Origin: JAZDJJ01 sp043804035
Lineage (GTDB): Bacteria > Bacteroidota > Bacteroidia > Palsa-948
Direction: 5' to 3'
Assembly: GCA_043804035.1 (NCBI GenBank)
Contig: JAZDJJ010000175.1
Coordinates: 1 to 10,653 of the forward strand
DNA: 10,653 bases
Both the position numbers and the translations under genes were made by a program. Of this stretch, positions 5,489-10,653 are shown in pieces. Position 1 is the stretch's first letter, and each line of letters starts with the position of its first letter. The notes beneath the pieces are model-generated. The model searched no databases. It was not told the DNA's origin and saw only the letters and a list, made by a program, of their open reading frames with translations.

Positions 5489-6556
5489 ATGAAACAAGAA
5501 GGAAAACAAGCAATATGGAACAACTATCAAAAAGATATTGCTGATGATAATTATTTTTATGTGCGAAGTTGTGTAAGACAAAATTTTTTTCCGGGTTCTG
5601 AAACAACATTTCTTCGCATTATGCGCGAAGAATTATCAAAAGATATTTACGAACATCCTTGCCACACTACATGCACAGGCATTGGGTATCACGGAGATAT
5701 TGTTCCACTTGATACAACAATGACTATCGTGGCTCGCCAGTTTGCACTGATGACAGAAGCCGGCTATAAAAATTTATTACCATCGTGCATCACTTCATTT
5801 GGACTTTATACAGAGATACTTGACACTTGGCACCACTTTCCAGAAATAAAAACACGTGTGCAAGAATATTTAAAAAAAGCAACAGGCAGAGAATTTAAAG
5901 AACCCGATAACCTTGCTCATTCAAGCGATATTATTTATAAATTCCGTAAAGAAATTGCTATTAAAAGTAAACACAAATTGATTGATAAAGAAACAGGTAA
6001 CCCGTTAAAAGTTGTTGACCATATTGGTTGTCATTATTCTAAAATGTTTCCTGACAAAAGTATTGGTGGCGCAGAATATCCTTATGTATTAGCGGGTATG
6101 ATTGAAGAATGGGGTGGCGAAGTAATTGATTATCCTGAACGCCGTCACTGCTGCGGATTTGGGTTTAGACAATATCTCGTTCAAGCCAACAGGGGCTATT
6201 CCATTGCCTGTTCGCATAAAAAATTTGAATCTATGAAACACTATCAGCCGGATATGATTATTACTAATTGTCCGGGCTGCCCTATGTTCCTTGATAAATG
6301 GCAATATGCAATTGCAGAAATGGAAGGAAAAACGTATGGAAAAAACGGTAAAGGTATTCCTGTTTTTACTTATGAAGAAGTAGCAGGACTCGTTCTGGGC
6401 TATGATCCGTGGGACCTCGGACTACAACTTCATCAAGTATCTTGCGAACCCGTTCTTGATAAAATTGGAATATCATACAATCCGGAAAAAAAATATGATG
6501 GTGTAAATGGTAAAAAACTTGGAGCACCCGCTAATCCTGAAATTCTTAAAGTATAG
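5489..6556 (+). CDS. HdrB-like iron-sulfur protein with two CCG (cysteine-rich) domains
   Basis: This protein is related to heterodisulfide reductase subunit B and other CCG-domain (PF02754) redox proteins, which carry noncubane [4Fe-4S] clusters at disulfide-reducing sites. It has 355 aa, somewhat longer than archaeal HdrB (about 300 aa). The C-terminal CCG motif is complete: Cys181, Cys221-Cys222 (HCCGFGFR), Cys261 and Cys264 (NCPGCPMF). The N-terminal motif is degenerate: Cys28, then Cys58 and Cys62 (PCHTTC) instead of a CC pair, and Cys100 followed by ITS rather than a CxxC, so one ligand is missing. The tail IPVFTYEEVAGLVLG and LQLHQV resembles the end of HdrB. The gene has its own promoter and converges on the dsbD-like gene. 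HdrA and HdrC partners are not in the window. Bacteroidota are not methanogens, so the substrate is unlikely to be CoM-S-S-CoB. The real electron partner is unknown. Confidence 0.85.
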   Translation: MKQEGKQAIWNNYQKDIADDNYFYVRSCVRQNFFPGSETTFLRIMREELSKDIYEHPCHTTCTGIGYHGDIVPLDTTMTIVARQFALMTEAGYKNLLPSCITSFGLYTEILDTWHHFPEIKTRVQEYLKKATGREFKEPDNLAHSSDIIYKFRKEIAIKSKHKLIDKETGNPLKVVDHIGCHYSKMFPDKSIGGAEYPYVLAGMIEEWGGEVIDYPERRHCCGFGFRQYLVQANRGYSIACSHKKFESMKHYQPDMIITNCPGCPMFLDKWQYAIAEMEGKTYGKNGKGIPVFTYEEVAGLVLGYDPWDLGLQLHQVSCEPVLDKIGISYNPEKKYDGVNGKKLGAPANPEILKV

Positions 6557-6626
6557 AGATGTAACAAAAATTCAAAATATTCGGCAATATCAATGCCCAG
6601 ATACGCAATATCGTTATGCTCACAAT

Positions 6627-8615
6627 TTACTGCTTTCTCTTTTCATATCTACAAATTCCTTCATCTAAAAATTGTCTGAACATTTTGTAATCGGGAACAT
6701 AGCCACGGGGATGAGCAAGTATTTTTCCGTTGTTGTCAATCAAAACATAATATGGTTGTGAATTAGTTCCGTACACACTTGCCTGAAAATCGCTCCACTT
6801 GTTGCCAATGTTTTTTATTTTTTTGCCGCTATATTTTGAAATACATTCATTCTCAGGAAGTCCTTCTTTATCATCCACATAAAGCGATATGAGTACATAC
6901 TTATCGGATAGTCGCTGCAACACTTCGGGATGGCTCCACACATTATCTTCCATCTTCCGACAGTTCACGCAAGACCATCCTGTAAAATCCAGCATTACTG
7001 GCTTGCCGGCTTGTTTTGCATAACGCATTCCTTCATCGTAATTGTGAAAACAATTTAGGTTATGCGGACAAGAAGAAGTTTTTTCTGAAATCCATTCTTT
7101 GTAAAAATCCGGTGGCGGAAATCCACTGATGATGCGCAATGGCGAACCCCATAAACCGGGAATCATATAGAGGGAAAAGGAAAGTACGATAATGGAAAGT
7201 GTTAATCGTCCTATAGAAATATGATGTGTTTCAGAATCGTTCGGAAGCCGGATTTTTCCAAGAAGATAAAATCCCCACAATCCAAAAATGATTATCCAAA
7301 GTGCGATAAAAATTTCCCGTTTAAGAATTCCCCAGTGATAAGCAAGGTCGGCGTTGGATAAAAATTTCAGAGCAAGTGCAAGTTCAATAAATCCCAAACT
7401 TACTTTCAATACATTAAGCCAGCTTCCGGATTTTGGCAATGATTGGAGCCATGCAGGGAATACAGCAATCAAAGCAAAAGGCAGTGCGAGTGCAACAGCA
7501 AAGCCAGTCATGCCAAGGAGTAACGAAGTATTATTTCCTGTTTTTGCAGCAATTGCCAGTAATGTTCCGATGATTGGCATTGTACAAGAAAATGAAACCA
7601 ACGTGAGCGTGAAAGCCATAAAAAAAATTCCTATGATACCTTTTTTTCTTCCCATACTGTCTGCTGTATTCACCCACGAACTTGGCAAAGTAATTTCAAA
7701 TGCACCGAAGAATGAAACAGCAAATACAATAAAAATGATAAAGAATATCATATTGAACCATACATTGCTTGCCATAGCATTGAGCGTATCAGACCCAAAA
7801 AATTTTGTAAGTAAAAATCCGGGTATCACATAAATCACAACGATGCTGATAGCGTAAATCCAGGCGTTGCGAATTCCCGTTTTCCGATCTTTGCTTTGTT
7901 TGATGAAGAAACTAACTGTAAGTGGTATCATCGCAAACACACAAGGCGTGAGCAGTGCCAGAAATCCTGCAATAATTCCTTCCCAGAATGCAATCCAAGG
8001 GGAAATGCCGGAAAAATCTACTCCTGTTAATTCTCCGCAGTCAGGTTCTAATTTTATTTCAAAAGGAATAATGGCAGCGTCAGCAACTGTATCTTTTACC
8101 AAACCTAACAACGAATCTGTTTTAGAAAAAGACATGGCATTTTGCATTTGCACACCACTGTTTATTACAAAATTATATTCCACATCCTGAGGAGGCAGGC
8201 ATTTTTCGTTATCGCATGCTTGATAAGTAAGTGTTCCTTTAACAGAGAATATTTCTGTTGAAAGGATTTTTATTTTCTGTATGAATATTGCTTCACCTTC
8301 AAACCACCGCACTGTCATTTCAAAATTTTTGTCATACTCTTCGCGGAACTTGCCTTCCAAAACTTTTCCTAAAAGTTGATAATTTTTATTCGGCTGAAAA
8401 GTAAAAGTGGTAGCAATGGGACCTTGGTCGCTCTGAAGAAATTGTGAATAGAGATGCCAGTTCTTGTCAATGTTTGCCTTGAAAATAAGTTCTGCTTCAG
8501 TAGAATTTTTTTGATTGACAGAAAAAGACCAGTGAACAGGATTTTGAATCTGCGCTTGAGTTGTTACAAATAACAAAGAGAAAAAAAGAAACGTATTAAA
8601 TATTTTGCATTTCAT
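6627..8615 (-). CDS. dsbD: Thiol:disulfide interchange protein DsbD (thioredoxin-fused CcdA-type electron transporter)
   Basis: DsbD carries electrons from cytoplasmic thioredoxin across the inner membrane to periplasmic thiol proteins, including cytochrome c maturation factors. The 662-aa protein has the full three-part layout. After a signal peptide (about 1-21, ending TQA-Q), the N-terminal immunoglobulin-like domain carries the redox pair Cys134/Cys139 (YQACDNEKCLPP). The membrane domain (about 205-490, roughly eight or nine helices) has Cys225 in LLTPCVFAMIPL and Cys344 in SFSCTMPIIG, equivalent to E. coli Cys163 and Cys285. The C-terminal thioredoxin-like domain (about 523-655) has Cys549/Cys552 in GWSCVNCRKME. 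All six redox cysteines are present, so the protein should be active. It lies tail-to-tail with the HdrB-like gene (70-bp gap) and diverges from glnS. An upstream promoter was not clear. It is larger than E. coli DsbD (about 565 aa) mainly through longer linkers. Confidence 0.93.
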   Translation of the reverse strand: MKCKIFNTFLFFSLLFVTTQAQIQNPVHWSFSVNQKNSTEAELIFKANIDKNWHLYSQFLQSDQGPIATTFTFQPNKNYQLLGKVLEGKFREEYDKNFEMTVRWFEGEAIFIQKIKILSTEIFSVKGTLTYQACDNEKCLPPQDVEYNFVINSGVQMQNAMSFSKTDSLLGLVKDTVADAAIIPFEIKLEPDCGELTGVDFSGISPWIAFWEGIIAGFLALLTPCVFAMIPLTVSFFIKQSKDRKTGIRNAWIYAISIVVIYVIPGFLLTKFFGSDTLNAMASNVWFNMIFFIIFIVFAVSFFGAFEITLPSSWVNTADSMGRKKGIIGIFFMAFTLTLVSFSCTMPIIGTLLAIAAKTGNNTSLLLGMTGFAVALALPFALIAVFPAWLQSLPKSGSWLNVLKVSLGFIELALALKFLSNADLAYHWGILKREIFIALWIIIFGLWGFYLLGKIRLPNDSETHHISIGRLTLSIIVLSFSLYMIPGLWGSPLRIISGFPPPDFYKEWISEKTSSCPHNLNCFHNYDEGMRYAKQAGKPVMLDFTGWSCVNCRKMEDNVWSHPEVLQRLSDKYVLISLYVDDKEGLPENECISKYSGKKIKNIGNKWSDFQASVYGTNSQPYYVLIDNNGKILAHPRGYVPDYKMFRQFLDEGICRYEKRKQ

Positions 8616-8668
8616 TTATTTATTTTTTAATTGTGTAAAAATAATTAAAAGTATTCATTCAATATACA

Positions 8669-8821
8669 TAGGACTTACGCACTGATGTCATTGCATAGTA
8701 GGAACGACCGAAGCAATCTGTTTTTTTATGTAGAAATTGAGATTGCTTCCTGCTTCGCAGTCGCAATGACGATACGGATCTGCCTGTGCCGAACACGGCA
8801 GACAGGTTTGCGTAAATCCTA
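8669..8821. mobile_element. MITE-like non-coding element with terminal and nested inverted repeats
   Basis: The outer ends GGACTTACGCA (8671-8681) and TGCGTAAATCC (8809-8819) are inverted repeats with one mismatch, flanked on both sides by TA (8669-8670, 8820-8821), as expected of a TA target duplication. Inside lie further exact inverted pairs: GTCATTGC (8687-8694) with GCAATGAC (8763-8770), and GAAGCAATCT (8710-8719) with AGATTGCTTC (8740-8749). A separate hairpin has GCCG-AACA-CGGC (8788-8799) inside CTGCCTG/CAGACAG with one mismatch. There is no coding capacity. The ends look like those moved by IS5- or IS630-type transposases, but the family is not certain. The element sits between the divergent dsbD and glnS genes. 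Confidence 0.75.
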
Positions 8822-8850
8822 ATACAAAGTAATTTATTTCTAAGTTAGTG

Positions 8851-8874
8851 TTACTTTTACTTTTATTTTTACTT
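8851..8874 (+). repeat. Hexamer repeat TTACTT ahead of glnS
   Basis: Four hexamers (TTACTT, TTACTT, TTATTT, TTACTT) lie directly before the glnS start region. The last one forms part of the possible promoter box. Slippage in this tract could alter promoter spacing, but only one sequence is available here. Confidence 0.6.
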
Positions 8875-8877
8875 TCG
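8870..8877 (+). promoter_or_regulatory. Possible -7 promoter box for glnS
   Basis: TACTTTCG resembles TAnnTTTG with one mismatch and lies seven bases before the glnS ATG, giving a leaderless or nearly leaderless transcript. The base triplet at the -33 spacing is GTG instead of TTG. The distance from box to start codon is similar to that at the permease gene (nine bases). Confidence 0.35.
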
Positions 8878-8884
8878 CATCATT

Positions 8885-10546
8885 ATGACAACCATTCAAA
8901 ACTTTATAGAAAATATTATTGAAGAGGATATAAATGCAAAAAAATGTGATACCATCTGCACTCGTTTTCCTCCCGAGCCAAACGGCTATTTACATATAGG
9001 ACATGCGAAATCAATTTGTTTGAATTTCGGACTATCTGAAAAATATAAAGGACTTTGTAATCTGCGTTTTGATGATACAAATCCACTTACGGAAAGCGTT
9101 GAATATGTTGAATCAATAAAAAAAGATATTCACTGGATTGGCTTTAAATGGGATGAAAGAGAATTTTATACTTCCGATTATTTCGGCAAATTATATGAAC
9201 TCGCTGTCTCTCTGATTAAAAAAGGTAAAGCATTTGTATGTGATTTATCGTCTGACGAAATGAACATAGCGCGTGGCATACCTTCAAAACCCGGAGATGA
9301 AAGTCCGTATCGCAATCGCTCCATAGAAGAAAATTTATACTTATTTGAAAGAATGAAAGATGGTGAGTTTCCTGATGGTTCCAAAACTTTGCGTGCAAAG
9401 ATAAATATGTCTTCGCCTAATATTCACATGCGTGATCCTGTAATGTATCGGATTATTCATGCTTCGCATCATCGCACAGACAATAAATGGTGCATTTATC
9501 CTACTTATGATTTTGCACACGGACAGTCGGATGCCATTGAAAAAATAACTCATTCTATATGCACTCTTGAATTTGAAGTACACAGACCATTATATGAATG
9601 GTATATTAAAGAATTGGAAATTTTTTCTTCTCGTCAAATTGAGTTTGCCCGGATGAATCTTACTTATACAGTTTTGAGTAAAAGAAAACTTATTGAATTG
9701 GTTGAAGGTAAATTTGTCAGCGGTTGGAATGACCCGCGTATGCCAACGATTTCCGGATTCCGCAGACGCGGATATACTCCTGAGGCAATCAGAAATTTTT
9801 GTATTCACATCGGTGTTACAAAAAGAGAAACAGTAATTGATATTGAACTTTTAGAACACTTCATTCGTGAAGACCTGAACAAAAAAGCACAGCGAATAAT
9901 GGCGGTGATGAATCCACTTAAAGTTGTAATTACTGATTACCCGGAAAATATAGTTGAAGAAATTGAAGCAGTAAATAATCCCGAAGATGCATCAATGGGC
10001 ACGCGGAAAGTTTTGTTTTCTCGTATACTTTATATTGATAAGAATGATTTTATGGAAAACCCTTCAAAAGATTTTTATCGGCTATCTCCCGGCAATGAAG
10101 TGCGCCTACGATATGCTTATATAATAAAATGTAATGAAGTTGTAAAAGATCCGCAAACGGGAGAAATCGTGGAATTACATTGTACTCATGATATAGAATC
10201 CAAAAGTGGTTTTTCCGGAAGTAAACGAAAAGTTAAAGGAACAATTCACTGGGTTTCTGTTGCTCATGCGATTAAAGCGAAAGCACGTTTATACGAACAT
10301 TTTTTTATTAAAGCAAATCCTGATGAAGTAGAAGGAATTGATTTTAAAACGAACATCAATCCAAACTCACTGAAAGAATTGGAATGTTATATTGAACCAT
10401 TTGCAAAAAAAGCAAAAGAGGGAATGCATTATCAATTTGAACGGCTTGGATATTTTTGCGTTGATTCGGATTCCTCTGATGAAAATTTAATATTTAATCG
10501 TACTGTATCTTTGCGTGATACAAGGAAGAAAGAGAATAGCAAATAG
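8885..10546 (+). CDS. glnS: Glutaminyl-tRNA synthetase
   Basis: This class I aminoacyl-tRNA synthetase charges tRNA-Gln with glutamine in the cytosol. The 553-aa length equals that of E. coli GlnRS (about 554 aa). The catalytic Rossmann domain opens with TRFPPEPNGYLHIGHAK; the HIGH motif is at 37-40, and PPEPNG separates GlnRS from bacterial GluRS. The acceptor-binding insertion follows, and the KMSKS-type motif is VLSKRK (263-268). The C-terminal part from about 340 (NPLKVVITDYP, then RLRYAYIIKC, then KVKGTIHWVS) is the two-barrel anticodon-binding domain. Bacteria with GlnRS can charge tRNA-Gln directly rather than through GatCAB. The final codons (ENSK and stop) lie inside the first copy of a 14-bp tandem repeat, which supplies the TAG stop. 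The extreme C-terminus may therefore be repeat-derived. Confidence 0.97.
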   Translation: MTTIQNFIENIIEEDINAKKCDTICTRFPPEPNGYLHIGHAKSICLNFGLSEKYKGLCNLRFDDTNPLTESVEYVESIKKDIHWIGFKWDEREFYTSDYFGKLYELAVSLIKKGKAFVCDLSSDEMNIARGIPSKPGDESPYRNRSIEENLYLFERMKDGEFPDGSKTLRAKINMSSPNIHMRDPVMYRIIHASHHRTDNKWCIYPTYDFAHGQSDAIEKITHSICTLEFEVHRPLYEWYIKELEIFSSRQIEFARMNLTYTVLSKRKLIELVEGKFVSGWNDPRMPTISGFRRRGYTPEAIRNFCIHIGVTKRETVIDIELLEHFIREDLNKKAQRIMAVMNPLKVVITDYPENIVEEIEAVNNPEDASMGTRKVLFSRILYIDKNDFMENPSKDFYRLSPGNEVRLRYAYIIKCNEVVKDPQTGEIVELHCTHDIESKSGFSGSKRKVKGTIHWVSVAHAIKAKARLYEHFFIKANPDEVEGIDFKTNINPNSLKELECYIEPFAKKAKEGMHYQFERLGYFCVDSDSSDENLIFNRTVSLRDTRKKENSK

Positions 10547-10653
10547 AGAATAGCAAATAGAGAATAGCAAATAGAGAATAGCAAATAGAGAATAGCAAAT
10601 AGAGAATAGCAAATAGAGAATAGCAAATAGAGAATAGCAAATAGAGAATAGCA
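10531..10653. repeat. 14-bp tandem array (AGAGAATAGCAAAT), 8.8 copies, overlapping the glnS end
   Basis: The unit AGAGAATAGCAAAT repeats exactly eight times and is cut off 11 bases into the ninth by the window edge. The unit is itself two related heptads (AATAGCA and AATAGAG). The array begins within the last codons of glnS and provides its TAG stop. On the minus strand the repeat has no stop in any frame; because 14 is not a multiple of 3, all frames give the same 14-residue hydrophobic cycle (ICYSLFAILYLLFS). The minus-strand open frame here is attributed to the repeat and is not called a gene. Confidence 0.96.

Noticed and set aside
6557..6626. Possible bidirectional terminator between the convergent HdrB-like and dsbD genes
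   Set aside because: Only direct repeats of CAATATC were found. No convincing stem with a T-tract on either strand.
7354..8190. Plus-strand open frames opposite dsbD (7354-7833 and 7867-8190)
   Set aside because: Antisense shadows of a well-supported DsbD gene. No family resemblance or start context.
8616..8668. Promoter for dsbD on the minus strand
   Set aside because: The reverse complement contains TATTTTTA and TACTTTTA but no full TAnnTTTG with a correctly spaced TTG, so no site is called.
10432..10626. Minus-strand open frame of 64 codons with a hydrophobic repeat
   Set aside because: It is a by-product of the stop-free 14-bp array and the antisense of glnS. Kept only as an observation about the repeat.
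1..10653. Defence system, prophage, toxin-antitoxin or biosynthetic cluster
   Set aside because: All long genes belong to known housekeeping, T9SS or redox families. No small paired genes, integrase, transposase or nuclease was seen.

Overview
The window looks like chromosomal DNA from an AT-rich member of the Bacteroidota. Three things support this. A gliding-motility/type IX secretion (T9SS) pair is present: a cargo protein with SprB repeats and a CHU_C-type C-terminal domain, next to a PorP/SprF-family outer-membrane protein. Several genes are preceded by the Bacteroidota-type promoter (TTG, about 19 bp, TAnnTTTG), and Shine-Dalgarno sites are not evident. The LolE-like permease and the DsbD-like protein also have the sequence character of that phylum. 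Genus or species cannot be assigned. Both ends of the window lie in tandem repeats (7-bp units on the left, 14-bp units on the right), so it may be a metagenomic contig that broke at repeats.

Layout. Positions 1-555 hold no gene. They contain a 14-copy heptamer array, a cluster of GC-rich palindromic repeats bracketed by a direct repeat, and a promoter. Next, on the + strand, are an FtsX/LolE-type ABC permease (556-1770), nucleoside diphosphate kinase (1783-2202), a small T9SS type-B cargo protein (2228-3103), a PorP/SprF protein (3132-4106), a branched-chain aminotransferase with its own promoter (4220-5290), a structured intergenic stretch with a likely terminator and promoter, and an HdrB-like CCG-domain iron-sulfur protein (5489-6556). 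A three-domain DsbD-type thiol:disulfide interchange protein lies convergently on the - strand (8615-6627). The divergent gap holds a MITE-like element with TA flanks and nested inverted repeats (8669-8821). Glutaminyl-tRNA synthetase (8885-10546) closes the window, and its last codons run into the 14-bp tandem repeat.

Function. Most genes are housekeeping: envelope lipoprotein traffic, nucleotide balance, branched-chain amino acids, periplasmic thiol reduction and tRNA charging. The cargo/PorP pair is the surface-export module. The HdrB-like gene is a redox protein that stands without visible HdrA or HdrC partners. No defence system, phage, CRISPR array, RNA gene or biosynthetic cluster is visible.

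The most unusual signal is a recurring 7-bp periodicity. It appears as perfect arrays at both ends, and as decayed, phase-preserved heptads inside the coding sequence for the signal peptides of the two neighbouring T9SS genes. This suggests that repeat DNA has contributed to gene starts and gene ends here.
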